Source: Inquilinus limosus DSM 16000
GTDB lineage: Bacteria > Pseudomonadota > Alphaproteobacteria > DSM-16000 > Inquilinaceae
Length of the DNA stretch: 64,000 nucleotides
Assembly (NCBI RefSeq): GCF_000423185.1
Contig: NZ_AUHM01000002.1
Coordinates: 553,320-617,319 of the forward strand
Direction of reading: 5' to 3'
This document shows, piece after piece, positions 26,632 through 34,653 of this stretch; the stretch's first letter is position 1; each line of letters starts with the position of its first letter. Position numbers and translations under genes: made by a program. The notes under the pieces were generated by a model, which worked only from the letters and a program-made list of their open reading frames with translations, ran no database searches and was not told where the DNA came from.

Positions 26632-28251
26632 TTACAGCGCCCGCGCCCGGTCCCGCAGCACGAATTTCTGGATCTTGCCGGTCGAGGTCTTGGGCAGCTC
26701 GCCAAACACCACCGTCTTCGGGCATTTGAAATGCGCCAGGTGCTGGCGGCAGAAGGCGATGATCTCTTCCGCCGTCGCCTCTGCCCCCGGCCGCAGCGTG
26801 ACGAAGGCGCAGGGGGTCTCGCCCCATCTCTCGTCCGGCCGCGCCACCACCGCCGCCTCCAGCACCGCCGGGTGGCGGTACAGAACGCCCTCGACCTCGA
26901 TGGTCGAGATGTTCTCGCCGCCGGAGATGATGATGTCCTTCGACCGGTCCTTCAGCTCGATATAGCCGTCCGGGTGCATGACGCCGAGGTCGCCGGTGTG
27001 GAACCAGCCGCCGGCGAAGGCCTTCTCGGTCGCCGCCTTGTTCTTCAGATACCCCTTCATGGTGATGTTGCCGCGCATGAACACCTCGCCCAGCGTCTGC
27101 CCGTCGGCGGGGACCGGGGCGAGGGTTTCGGGGTCGGCCACCATCAGCCCTTCCTGCACCACATAGGGCAGGCCCTGGCGCGACTGCAGCCGAGCCTGCT
27201 CCCCGGCCGGCAGGGCGTCCCATTCCGGCTTCCAGTCGCAGACCACGGCCGGGCCGTAGACCTCGGTCAGGCCGTAGACATGGGTGACCTTGATGCCGAG
27301 CCGGGCCATCCCCTCCAGCACCGCCGCCGGCGGGGGCGAGGCGGCGGTCATCATCTGCACCGCCTGCGGAAAATCGCGCCGCTCCCCGGCCGGGGCGTTC
27401 AGCAGCATGCTCATGACGATCGGCGCGCCGCAGAGATGGGTGACGCCGTGATCGGCGATGGCGGCGTAGATCTCGCGCGCCGCCACCCGGCGCAGGCAGA
27501 CATGGGTGCCGGCCATGGCCGTGATCGTCCAGGGGAAGCACCAGCCGTTGCAGTGGAACATCGGCAGGGTCCAGAGATAGACCGGATGATGCGGCATCCC
27601 CCAGGTGACGACATTGCCGAGCGCGTTCAGATAGGCGCCGCGGTGGTGGGTGACGACGCCCTTCGGGTCGCCGGTGGTGCCGGAGGTGTAGCCGAGCGCG
27701 ATCGCATCCCACTCGTCGCCGGGCATCACGCCCGGCCAGGCCGGGTCGCCCTCGGCCAGCAGGTCCTCGTATGTGAGATCGCCGATCGGCTCGCCCGCCA
27801 CCGCAGGGTCGACGATGTCGACCACCACCGGCGGCGCCTCCAGCTGCGCCAGCGCGTCCCGCACCACCGCGGCGTATTCCCGGTCGGCCAGCAGCACCCG
27901 AGTCTCGGAATGGCGCAGCTGGAAGGCGATGGCCGCGGCGTCGAGCCGGATGTTGAGGGCGCACAGCACGGCGCCCGCCATCGGCACGCCGAAGGTCGCC
28001 TCGAACGCCTCCGGCACGTTCGGCGCCATCACCGCCACCGTGTCGTTCCTGCCGATGCCGCGGCGGGATAGGGCCGAGGCCAGGCGGCGGCAGCGCTCCG
28101 CCGTCTCGCGCCAGCTCCGTTTCACGTCGCCATAGACAACGGCCGTCCGGTCCGGATGGGCCAGCGCGGTGCGGCCGAGGAAGGAGATCGGCGTCAGCGG
28201 CACGTAATTGGCCGGGTTGCGGTCGAGATCGGTGTCGTAGGCGTGCGGCAT
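26632..28251 (-). CDS. Acyl-CoA synthetase (AMP-forming)
   Basis: This 539-residue ANL-superfamily enzyme activates a carboxylic acid to its CoA thioester through an acyl-adenylate. The AMP-binding P-loop is YTSGTTGDPKG, followed by HVYGLTEVYGP, GWFHTGDLG and DRSKDIIISGGENIS. The C-terminal catalytic lysine is probably the one in PKTSTGKIQK. It resembles the DmdB/medium-chain group rather than acetyl-CoA synthetase. The start at 28251 has GGGAG eleven bases upstream. It is divergent from prpE, with 118 bases between starts. The substrate is uncertain. Confidence 0.88.
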   Translation of the reverse strand: MPHAYDTDLDRNPANYVPLTPISFLGRTALAHPDRTAVVYGDVKRSWRETAERCRRLASALSRRGIGRNDTVAVMAPNVPEAFEATFGVPMAGAVLCALNIRLDAAAIAFQLRHSETRVLLADREYAAVVRDALAQLEAPPVVVDIVDPAVAGEPIGDLTYEDLLAEGDPAWPGVMPGDEWDAIALGYTSGTTGDPKGVVTHHRGAYLNALGNVVTWGMPHHPVYLWTLPMFHCNGWCFPWTITAMAGTHVCLRRVAAREIYAAIADHGVTHLCGAPIVMSMLLNAPAGERRDFPQAVQMMTAASPPPAAVLEGMARLGIKVTHVYGLTEVYGPAVVCDWKPEWDALPAGEQARLQSRQGLPYVVQEGLMVADPETLAPVPADGQTLGEVFMRGNITMKGYLKNKAATEKAFAGGWFHTGDLGVMHPDGYIELKDRSKDIIISGGENISTIEVEGVLYRHPAVLEAAVVARPDERWGETPCAFVTLRPGAEATAEEIIAFCRQHLAHFKCPKTVVFGELPKTSTGKIQKFVLRDRARAL

Positions 28252-28369
28252 CGGTTGGGACTCCCTGTCCGGCATATTCTGGCACCGCGCCGGCCCGGGC
28301 GGAAAGCGGGACAGACCCTCGCGCCGGCGCCGCGGCGGCGCTAGGCTTCGCAAAACACGGGAGGACGCC

Positions 28370-30265
28370 ATGGGAGCCTATGCCGAGGCCTATCGCCGCG
28401 CGCTCGACGACCCCGAGGGATTCTGGGGCGAGGCCGCCGCCGCGATCGACTGGGACCGGCGCTGGGACCGGGTGCTGGACGGCGGCAACGCGCCCTTCTT
28501 CCGCTGGTTCGCCGGCGGCCGGCTCAACACCTGTTTCAACGCGCTCGACCGCCATGTCGCCGCCGGCCATGGCGACCGCATCGCCCTGATCCACGACAGC
28601 CCGGTCACCGGCACGGTGCGGCGCTTCACCTATGCCGAGCTGACCGGCCGCGTCGCCCGCTTCGCCGGGGCGATGCGGACCCTGGGCGTCGGCCCCGGCG
28701 ACCGGGTGGTGATCTACATGCCGATGGTGCCGGAGGCGGCGATCGCCATGCTGGCCTGCGCCCGGCTGGGCGCGGTGCACTCCGTGGTGTTCGGCGGCTT
28801 CGCGGCGCCCGAGCTGGCGGCGCGGATCGACGATTGCGAGCCGAAGCTGGTCGTCTCCGCCTCCTGCGGCATCGAGGTGTCGCGCATCGTCGCCTACAAG
28901 CCGCTGCTCGACGCCGCCCTCGGCCTGGCGAAGCATAAGGTGCCGGCCACCGTGATCCTGCAGCGGCCGCAATGCGAGGCGGCGATGACTCCGGGCCGCG
29001 ACCACGACTGGGCGGCGCTGGAGGCCGCGGCCGAGCCCGCCGGCTGCGTGCCGGTGGCGGCGACCGATCCGCTCTACATCCTCTACACCTCCGGCACCAC
29101 CGGCCAGCCCAAGGGCATCGTCCGCGACAATGGCGGGCATGCCGTGGCCCTGGCCTGGAGCATCCCCGCGATCTACGGGCTCAAGCCCGGCGAGGTGATG
29201 TGGACCGCCTCCGATGTCGGCTGGGTGGTCGGCCATTCCTACATCGTCTACGGGCCGCTGCTGGCCGGCTGCACCAGCGTGATGTACGAGGGCAAGCCGG
29301 TCGGCACGCCCGACGCCGGCGCCTATTGGCGGGTGGCCGAGCAGCATGGCGTGTCGGTGCTGTTCACCGCCCCGACCGCCTTCCGCGCCATCAAGCGCGA
29401 GGATCCGGACGGCCGCCTTCTGGCCGGGCGCGACCTGTCGCGGTTCCGCGCCCTGTTCCTGGCCGGGGAGCGCTGCGATCCCGACACGCTGGGCTGGGCC
29501 GAACGGCTGCTGAAGGTGCCCGTGATCGACCATTGGTGGCAGACCGAGACCGGCTGGCCGATCTGTGCCGACCCGCTGGGGCTGGAGGCGATGCCGGTCA
29601 AGCCCGGCTCGCCCACCAGGCCGATGCCGGGCTGGGACGTGCGGGTGCTGGGGCCGGACGGGCGGGAGGTGCCACGCGGCGAGATCGGCGCGCTGGCCTG
29701 CCGGCTGCCGATGCCGCCCGGCGCCGCGCCGACGCTGTGGCGGGCCGATGCGCGGTTCCGCAGCGCCTATCTCGAGGATTATCCCGGCTTCTACAAGACC
29801 GGCGATGCCGGGCTGGTCGACGAAGACGGCTACGTCTTCGTCATGAGCCGGGTGGACGACGTCATCAACGTCGCCGGCCACCGCTTGTCGACCGGGCAGA
29901 TCGAGGAGGTTCTGGCCGGCCATCCCGACGTCGCCGAATGCGCCGTGATCGGGGCGGCGGACGACCTCAAGGGCCAGGTGCCGCTGGGCTTCCTGGTGCT
30001 GAAGGCGGGGGTGGCCCGGCCGGACGAGGTCATCGCGGCGGAGGCGGTGCAGCGGGTGCGCGACAGCATCGGGCCGGTCGCGGCCTTCAAGACGGCGATG
30101 ATCGTCGACCGCCTGCCGAAGACCCGTTCGGGCAAGATCCTGCGCGGCACCATGGCGCGAATCGCCGATTCGCTTCCCGTCGCCGTCCCGGCGACGATCG
30201 ACGATCCGGCGATCCTCGACGAAATCCGCGCGACATTGCGGCGATCGGGCTATGGCCGCGGGTAA
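28370..30265 (+). CDS. prpE: Propionyl-CoA synthetase PrpE
   Basis: This 631-residue AMP-forming ligase opens YAEAYRRALDDPEGFWGEAA and DWDRRWDRVLD, the usual PrpE beginning. YTSGTTGQPKG is the phosphate loop, VIDHWWQTETGWP is the acetyl/propionyl-CoA synthetase signature and KTRSGKILRG contains the catalytic, acetylation-controlled lysine. It makes propionyl-CoA from propionate and may also accept acetate. No prpBCD or propionyl-CoA carboxylase genes are next to it. An intrinsic terminator lies about 120 bases downstream. Confidence 0.92.
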   Translation: MGAYAEAYRRALDDPEGFWGEAAAAIDWDRRWDRVLDGGNAPFFRWFAGGRLNTCFNALDRHVAAGHGDRIALIHDSPVTGTVRRFTYAELTGRVARFAGAMRTLGVGPGDRVVIYMPMVPEAAIAMLACARLGAVHSVVFGGFAAPELAARIDDCEPKLVVSASCGIEVSRIVAYKPLLDAALGLAKHKVPATVILQRPQCEAAMTPGRDHDWAALEAAAEPAGCVPVAATDPLYILYTSGTTGQPKGIVRDNGGHAVALAWSIPAIYGLKPGEVMWTASDVGWVVGHSYIVYGPLLAGCTSVMYEGKPVGTPDAGAYWRVAEQHGVSVLFTAPTAFRAIKREDPDGRLLAGRDLSRFRALFLAGERCDPDTLGWAERLLKVPVIDHWWQTETGWPICADPLGLEAMPVKPGSPTRPMPGWDVRVLGPDGREVPRGEIGALACRLPMPPGAAPTLWRADARFRSAYLEDYPGFYKTGDAGLVDEDGYVFVMSRVDDVINVAGHRLSTGQIEEVLAGHPDVAECAVIGAADDLKGQVPLGFLVLKAGVARPDEVIAAEAVQRVRDSIGPVAAFKTAMIVDRLPKTRSGKILRGTMARIADSLPVAVPATIDDPAILDEIRATLRRSGYGRG

Positions 30266-30385
30266 CGTTCCCGTTTCCACCCGGTCTAAGCCCGGAACGG
30301 CAAGCCCTCAGAAATATTACATTTTTAAGTTCATTTAGCGCGGTTGCGATTCAGCGCATATCATCACATGTCGGGCAAAAACCTG

Positions 30386-30412
30386 AAAACCCTTCAAAAC
30401 AAAGGGTTTTTC
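30386..30412 (+). terminator. Intrinsic terminator after prpE
   Basis: AAAACCCTT (30386-30394) pairs with AAGGGTTTT (30402-30410) around a seven-base A-rich loop and runs into a T-tract. It could work weakly in both directions. Confidence 0.8.
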
Positions 30413-30428
30413 TGACCCAAACGAGTGC

Positions 30429-30527
30429 TTGACGCAGCGGCAAAATGACTCTTATCGTCGCGCAATGCTCGAGTTGAGCAGGCGAGGCTTCAAAAAACGA
30501 GGGCCGCGGGAAGCGGCCCTCTTTTTT
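30429..30527 (+). ncRNA. Candidate small RNA with own promoter and terminator
   Basis: TTGACG (30429-30434) and TATCGT (30453-30458) are spaced 18 bp apart and would start transcription near 30465. The transcript would end at the strong hairpin and T6 run at 30499-30527, giving about 60 nucleotides. The preceding terminator isolates it from prpE. No ORF with a ribosome site lies within. The alternative is that the hairpin only ends hsp20 on the other strand and the promoter match is chance. Confidence 0.4.
30492..30527. terminator. Bidirectional terminator between prpE side and hsp20
   Basis: GAGGGCCGC (30499-30507) pairs with GCGGCCCTC (30513-30521) around GGGAA. T6 follows at 30522-30527, and A6 precedes at 30492-30497, so it can end transcripts from both strands. 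It lies about 60 bases past the hsp20 stop. Confidence 0.85.
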
Positions 30528-30585
30528 GTCTTCCGGCTCGGGAACCGGGGCGCTGCCGGACGCGGCGGCGCCCCGTCCGGCCCCG

Positions 30586-31047
30586 TCAGGCGGCGATCTG
30601 CTTCGGCGCCTCGGACTGGCCGACGCTGATCTTCACGGTGCGGGGCTTCTGCGCCTCCGGCACCTCGCGAACCAGATCGATGTTCAGAAGGCCGTTCACC
30701 AGCGTCGCGCCGGTGACCTTGATGAAGTCGGCGAGCTGGAAGCGCCGCTCGAAGGCCCGGCCGGCGATGCCGCGATGCAGGAAGACCCGGTTCTTGTCCT
30801 CCTCGTCGGCGGTCGACTTGGCGCGGACGATCAGGCTGTTCTCGGAAGTCACGACCTCCAGGTCGTCCTCCCCGAAGCCCGCCACCGCCATGGTGATGCG
30901 ATAGGCGTCCTCACCGGTCTTCTCGATGTTGTAGGGCGGGTAGGACGGCGCCGCGGTGTCGAACTGCAGCGCGGAATCGAGCAGCCGCGACATGCGGTCG
31001 ATGCCGATGGTCGAGCGGAACAGCGGGGACAGGTCAAGAGTACGCAT
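30586..31047 (-). CDS. Small heat shock protein Hsp20 (IbpA-like)
   Basis: This 153-residue chaperone holds unfolding proteins for refolding by other chaperones. The alpha-crystallin domain runs from about residue 35 to 130 (YNIEKTGEDAYRITMAVAGF, GIAGRAFERRFQLAD, VTGATLVNGLLNIDL), and the C-terminal tail has the oligomerisation-type region ARTVKISV-like sequence PRTVKI. It has a GGAGGA ribosome site, a heat-shock-sigma-type promoter upstream and a small hairpin over the start, which together suggest heat control. Confidence 0.92.
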   Translation of the reverse strand: MRTLDLSPLFRSTIGIDRMSRLLDSALQFDTAAPSYPPYNIEKTGEDAYRITMAVAGFGEDDLEVVTSENSLIVRAKSTADEEDKNRVFLHRGIAGRAFERRFQLADFIKVTGATLVNGLLNIDLVREVPEAQKPRTVKISVGQSEAPKQIAA

Positions 31048-31060
31048 GGATATCCTCCAT
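31046..31060 (-). promoter_or_regulatory. Start-site hairpin, possible RNA thermometer
   Basis: On the mRNA, AUGGA and UCCAU pair around the loop GGAUA. The stem contains the 5' part of the Shine-Dalgarno sequence and the first two bases of the AUG start codon. Small heat shock genes are often controlled by such melting structures. With only five base pairs it would be a weak one; it is not a recognisable ROSE element. Confidence 0.35.
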
Positions 31061-31147
31061 ATGAGCGATACCTGGGCGGCGCACCGGATGGTCGCGCCGC
31101 GGGTTTGCGAGCGTGGCGGCCCCGGCTGGGCACCGCCACGCCGTACG

Positions 31148-31176
31148 ATCTGGGAAGGACCGCCGGCCGGTTCAAG
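31148..31176 (-). promoter_or_regulatory. RpoH (sigma-32)-type promoter of hsp20
   Basis: Read on the minus strand, CTTGAA (31176-31171) and CCCAGAT (31154-31148) are 16 bases apart and agree with the heat-shock promoter pattern CTTGAA/CCCCATNT. Transcription would begin near 31140, leaving a leader of roughly 95 nucleotides before the hsp20 ATG. Confidence 0.6.
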
Positions 31177-31203
31177 AGGCCCGGCCGTCGCGGTCCGCCG
31201 GGC

Positions 31204-31986
31204 TTATTGAGCGGTCCAGCCGCCGTCGACCGAGATGCTGGTGCCGGTGATCTGGTCGGCGGCGGGGGAGCACAGGAAGGCGACGGTGCCGCCGAGCTGC
31301 TCCGGCGTCACGAAGGTCATCGAGGGCTGCTTCTCGCCCAGCAGCTGCTTGGCCGCCTCCTCCTGGCTGATCTTCTTGTCGGCCGCGATCGCGCTGATCT
31401 GCTTCTCCACCAGCGGCGTGCGCACCCAGCCCGGGCAGACAGCGTTGCAGGTGACGCCGGTCCCCGCCGTCTCCAGCCCCACCACCTTGGTCAGCCCGAC
31501 GAGGCCGTGCTTGGCCGCGACATAGGCCGCCTTGTGGGCCGAGGCGACCAGGCCGTGCGCCGAGGCGATGTTGATGATCCGGCCCCAGCCCTGCCGCTTC
31601 ATCTGCGGCACCGCCGCGGCGATGCCGTGGAACGCCGCCGACAGGTTGATCGCCAGGATCGCGTCCCATTTCTCGGCCGGGAACTCCTCCACCGGCGCCG
31701 TGAACTGGATGCCGGCATTGTTCACCAGGATGTCGACCCGGCCGAGCCTCTCGACCGTCGCCGCCACCAGGCCGCGCACCGCGTCGCCCTTCGACATGTC
31801 GGCGCCGTCATAGACCGCGCGCACCCCGTGCTCGCGCTCAATGCCGCTGCGGATCGCCTCGATCTCCGCGGCGTCGCCGAAGCCGTTCAGCACGATGTCC
31901 GCGCCCTGGCCGGTCAGCACCTTCGCGATGCCCAGCCCGATGCCGCTGGTCGATCCGGTGACGATCGCTACCTTGCCCTTCAACAT
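31204..31986 (-). CDS. bdhA: 3-hydroxybutyrate dehydrogenase BdhA
   Basis: This 260-residue SDR enzyme interconverts D-3-hydroxybutyrate and acetoacetate with NAD. It has the cofactor motif TGSTSGIGLGIA (from residue 10), NNAGIQF, the catalytic YVAAK and the BdhA-typical VCPGWVRTPLVEKQI. The helical insert with KKISQEEAAKQLLGEKQPS is also diagnostic. It belongs to polyhydroxybutyrate/ketone body use, together with adc and the patatin gene about 3 kb away. Hsp20 lies downstream on the same strand but has its own promoter. Confidence 0.93.
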   Translation of the reverse strand: MLKGKVAIVTGSTSGIGLGIAKVLTGQGADIVLNGFGDAAEIEAIRSGIEREHGVRAVYDGADMSKGDAVRGLVAATVERLGRVDILVNNAGIQFTAPVEEFPAEKWDAILAINLSAAFHGIAAAVPQMKRQGWGRIINIASAHGLVASAHKAAYVAAKHGLVGLTKVVGLETAGTGVTCNAVCPGWVRTPLVEKQISAIAADKKISQEEAAKQLLGEKQPSMTFVTPEQLGGTVAFLCSPAADQITGTSISVDGGWTAQ

Positions 31987-32040
31987 GGGTCCGTTCCTTG
32001 CGATGACGGGTGGGGAAGTCTTCGGGGGCGTTCCGGGTCC

Positions 32041-32223
32041 CTAGCGCTTGAACAGCGCATCCGCTGCCGATTTGTGGCTCTGCTTGCCGGCGATCACGCC
32101 GCGGGCGCGGGCGATCTCGGCCTCCAGCTCGGCGATGTACTCTTCGAGCTCGGCGACCGAGAGGCTGTCGAGCGGCTTCGGCTGCGCCTTGCGCTGGCGC
32201 GGTTCGAGGTCCTCAGGATCCAT
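32041..32223 (-). CDS. DUF1192 family protein
   Basis: This 60-residue cytosolic protein has a charged start (MDPEDLEPRQRKAQPKPLDS) and then one amphipathic helix, VAELEEYIAELEAEIARARG, likely to form a coiled coil. This matches DUF1192, a small family restricted mainly to alphaproteobacteria. The function is unknown. It ends 54 bases upstream of the bdhA start on the same strand and could be co-transcribed with it. Confidence 0.82.
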   Translation of the reverse strand: MDPEDLEPRQRKAQPKPLDSLSVAELEEYIAELEAEIARARGVIAGKQSHKSAADALFKR

Positions 32224-32414
32224 CGCCCATCTCCTTCGGCTGCGGATGGACAATCCTCGCGGTCGGCGCCAGGATCGGCAAGCCCGGAGCGCGATGCGCC
32301 CGGGTCCTCCGCAGCGTCGGGCGACCTTAGGCCGCCTCATCCCACCACCGGATGACGGCCGCATGACAATTCGGCCATCATCCGCATCCATTCCCGAGAC
32401 GGAAGCGTGAGCCG

Positions 32415-33416
32415 ATGACCAGCGTCCTTCCCGAGACCATGACCGCGATCGCGATCGAGGCCCCCGGCGGGCCCGAGGTGCTGAAGCCCGCGACTCTGCC
32501 ATGCCCGGTGCCGGCCATGGACGAGATCCTGATCAGGGTCGAAGCCGCCGGCGTGAACCGGCCCGATGTGCTGCAGCGCCGCGGCCTGTACGCGCCGCCG
32601 CCGGGCGCCAGCCCGCTGCCGGGGCTGGAGGTCGCCGGCACCGTCGCTGCGGTCGGGCCCGAGGTCACCGGCTGGGGGGTCGGCGACCCGGTCTGCGCCC
32701 TGGTCGCCGGCGGCGGCTATGCCGAGTACTGCGTCGCCCCGGCGCCGCAATGCCTGCCGATTCCGAAGGGCCTGTCCGCGGCCGAGGCGGCGGGCCTGCC
32801 GGAGACCTTCTTCACCGTCTGGACCAATGTGGTCGAGCGCGGCCGCCTCAAGGCCGGCGAGCGCTTCCTGGTGCATGGCGGATCGAGCGGCATCGGCACC
32901 ACCGCGATCCAGCTGGCCAAGGCCCGCGGCGCCACCGTCTTCGCCACTGTCGGCAGCGCCGAGAAGTGCCGCGCCTGCCTCGACCTCGGCGCCGATGTCG
33001 CGATCGACTACCGCGAGCAGGACTTCCTGGCGGTGGTGAAGGAGAAGACCGGCGGCCGCGGCGTCGACCTGATCCTCGACATGGTCGGCGGCGACTATGT
33101 CGCCCGCAACATCGACGCGCTGGCGGTGGAGGGCCGGCAGGTCAGCATCGCCTTTCTCAAGGGCTCGAAGGTCGAGATCGACCTGCAGAAGGTGATGGCC
33201 AAGCGGCTGACCCTGACCGGGTCGACTCTGCGGCCGCGCAGCGTCGCCGAGAAGGGCGCCATCGCCGCCGCGCTGCAGGCCGAGGTCTGGCCGCTGATCG
33301 AGGCCGGGCGGATCAGGCCGGTGCTGCACGCCACCTTCCCGCTGGCGCAGGCGGCCGAGGCGCATGCGCTGATGGAATCGAGCGCCCATGTCGGCAAGAT
33401 CGTACTCCTCGCTTGA
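32415..33416 (+). CDS. NAD(P)H quinone oxidoreductase, PIG3 type
   Basis: This 333-residue zinc-free MDR-superfamily reductase acts on quinones or related alkenals. It opens with TMTAIAIEAPGGPEVLKPAT, has the substrate-domain segment EAAGVNRPDVLQRRGLY and a Rossmann domain with HGGSSGIGTTAIQLAKARGA. The pattern fits the PIG3/TP53I3-like subgroup. It runs divergently from DUF1192 and is followed by trcR. A TTGACT box overlapping its stop codon may be the -35 element of trcR. Confidence 0.88.
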   Translation: MTSVLPETMTAIAIEAPGGPEVLKPATLPCPVPAMDEILIRVEAAGVNRPDVLQRRGLYAPPPGASPLPGLEVAGTVAAVGPEVTGWGVGDPVCALVAGGGYAEYCVAPAPQCLPIPKGLSAAEAAGLPETFFTVWTNVVERGRLKAGERFLVHGGSSGIGTTAIQLAKARGATVFATVGSAEKCRACLDLGADVAIDYREQDFLAVVKEKTGGRGVDLILDMVGGDYVARNIDALAVEGRQVSIAFLKGSKVEIDLQKVMAKRLTLTGSTLRPRSVAEKGAIAAALQAEVWPLIEAGRIRPVLHATFPLAQAAEAHALMESSAHVGKIVLLA

Positions 33417-33563
33417 CTTGCGCGCGCGACATCCCTAGGTCGAGCACCGTGGGCGGCGCCGCGCCGACCCCGCTCCCCTCCCTTAAGCGCGAGTGCGAGA
33501 GGACAGGCCGGCCCCTCCGGCCGGTCGCGGCGGGATCGCTTTGCGCAGAGGAGACCGAGAAGG

Positions 33564-34157
33564 ATGAACAAGCAACCGCTGATGCCGAAGGCGACTGCCG
33601 TCTGGCTCGTCGAGAACACGTCGCTGAGCTTCGAGCAGATCGCCGCCTTCTGCGGCCTGCACGAGCTGGAGGTGCGGGCGATCGCCGACGGCGAGGTCGC
33701 GATCGGCATGGTCGGGCTGGACCCGATCGTCAACGGCCAGCTGACCCAGGCCGAGATCGACCGCTGCCAGGCCGATCCGAACGCCCGTCTGCGGATGGCG
33801 ATCTCGGACATCCCGCAGCCCGTCGTCCGCGCCAAGGGCCCGCGCTACACCCCGGTGACCAAGCGCGGCGACAAGCCGGACGCCATCGCCTATCTGCTGA
33901 AGGAGCATCCGGAGCTGTCGGACGCCCAGATCTGCAAGCTGATCGGCACCACCAAGCCGACCATCCAGGCGATCCGCGACAAGACCCATTGGAACTCGCC
34001 GAACCTGAAGCCGCGCAGCCCGGTGATGCTGGGTCTTTGCTCCTACGCGGAGCTGGATTCGGCCCTGACCAAGGCCCGCGCCAACCTGCCGCCGGGCGCG
34101 GTCCCGGCCCCGACGGTCAGCTTCGACGAAGAGACCGAGGAAGCCCAGGAGGACTGA
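33564..34157 (+). CDS. trcR: TrcR/DUF1013 cell-cycle transcriptional regulator
   Basis: This 197-residue protein has two helix-turn-helix-like parts, SLSFEQIAAFCGLHELEVRA near residue 20 and LSDAQICKLIGTTKPTIQAI near residue 118. This is the architecture of DUF1013, named TrcR and known as an alphaproteobacterial cell-cycle regulator. An AGGAGA ribosome site is present. The 147-base leader after the quinone reductase contains a GC-rich hairpin (33508-33524) and a possible promoter (TTGACT at 33413, TAGGTC at 33436). A terminator follows. Confidence 0.88.
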   Translation: MNKQPLMPKATAVWLVENTSLSFEQIAAFCGLHELEVRAIADGEVAIGMVGLDPIVNGQLTQAEIDRCQADPNARLRMAISDIPQPVVRAKGPRYTPVTKRGDKPDAIAYLLKEHPELSDAQICKLIGTTKPTIQAIRDKTHWNSPNLKPRSPVMLGLCSYAELDSALTKARANLPPGAVPAPTVSFDEETEEAQED

Positions 34158-34186
34158 GGCGCGACTCGGGAGGCCGAGAGCAAAAA

Positions 34187-34218
34187 GGGCGGCACCCCCC
34201 GGCGCCGCCCCTTGTGTT
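34187..34218 (+). terminator. Terminator after trcR
   Basis: GGGCGGC (34187-34193) pairs with GCCGCCC (34204-34210), followed by a broken T-run (CTTGTGTTT). An A5 run precedes the stem, so it may also serve transcripts from the minus-strand ydcH gene. Confidence 0.65.
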
Positions 34219-34240
34219 TCGGTGAACCGTGATCTCCCCG

Positions 34241-34408
34241 TCAGGCGTGGCCCAGCCGCGCCATCTCATCCTTGAGTCTCAGCTTTTCCTTTTTCAGCCG
34301 TACGATCTCGAGCTCGTCGGGTTGGGGGCGGTGGATCGCCTCTTCCAGACTGCGATCCAGGGCGGCGTGCTTTGTCCGAAGCGCTTCGATACGCTCTGCA
34401 ACAGCCAT
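34241..34408 (-). CDS. YdcH/DUF465 family small protein (copy 1)
   Basis: This 55-residue protein reads [20 protein letters not shown] at the start and contains [17 protein letters not shown], the DUF465 helical hairpin. It has a good AGAGGAG ribosome site. It probably forms a short coiled-coil dimer; no function is established. A second family member lies at 39297-39497, with different sequence outside the LKK-K-LKD core, so these are old paralogs. Confidence 0.82.
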   Translation of the reverse strand: MAVAERIEALRTKHAALDRSLEEAIHRPQPDELEIVRLKKEKLRLKDEMARLGHA

Positions 34409-34620
34409 CTCTCGCTCCTCTGTTGAAAGCTGGACGTTGGTTCAGCCCCTCCTTTTTCGGATATGTTACGCCCCGGTGGCCGCTGCAAGTCAACGCGGCA
34501 TCTATTCCTGTTTCCGGGCCGAGACAATCGGTCGCCCGGCCCGAACGGTCCTGCGCCGGACATGAAATTTCCTTAACGGCACGGTTTCCGCCTTCCCGCA
34601 CCGCTCCGCTCGGTTCACCT

Positions 34621-34635
34621 TTGTGCAGCGCACAA
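34621..34635. promoter_or_regulatory. TTGTGC-AGC-GCACAA palindrome upstream of adc
   Basis: This 15-bp inverted repeat ends 18 bases before the adc start codon, in a typical repressor position. Its TGC/GCA-rich arms resemble sites described for the alphaproteobacterial polyhydroxybutyrate regulator PhaR, but no phaR is in the window. That assignment is an inference. Confidence 0.45.
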
Positions 34636-34653
34636 CAGCGAGGATGCAGCGTG

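Larger units (their letters stand above)
30266..30585. other. 320-bp intergenic region, AT-rich, prpE to hsp20
   Basis: This is the longest stretch without a protein gene. From about 30310 to 30420 it is unusually AT-rich for this genome. It contains a terminator for prpE at 30386-30412, a promoter-like pair at 30429-30458 and a second, probably bidirectional terminator at 30499-30527 close to the end of hsp20. The interval between promoter and second terminator may encode a small RNA. Short reading frames across it have no ribosome sites. Confidence 0.6.

Noticed and set aside
25781-30280. A 1499-codon minus-strand open frame across the hydrolase, acyl-CoA synthetase and prpE genes
   Set aside because: It is antisense to prpE and out of frame with the synthetase. 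Such frames arise from the scarcity of stop codons in high-GC DNA, and its translation is low-complexity Arg/Pro/Gly-rich sequence without domains.
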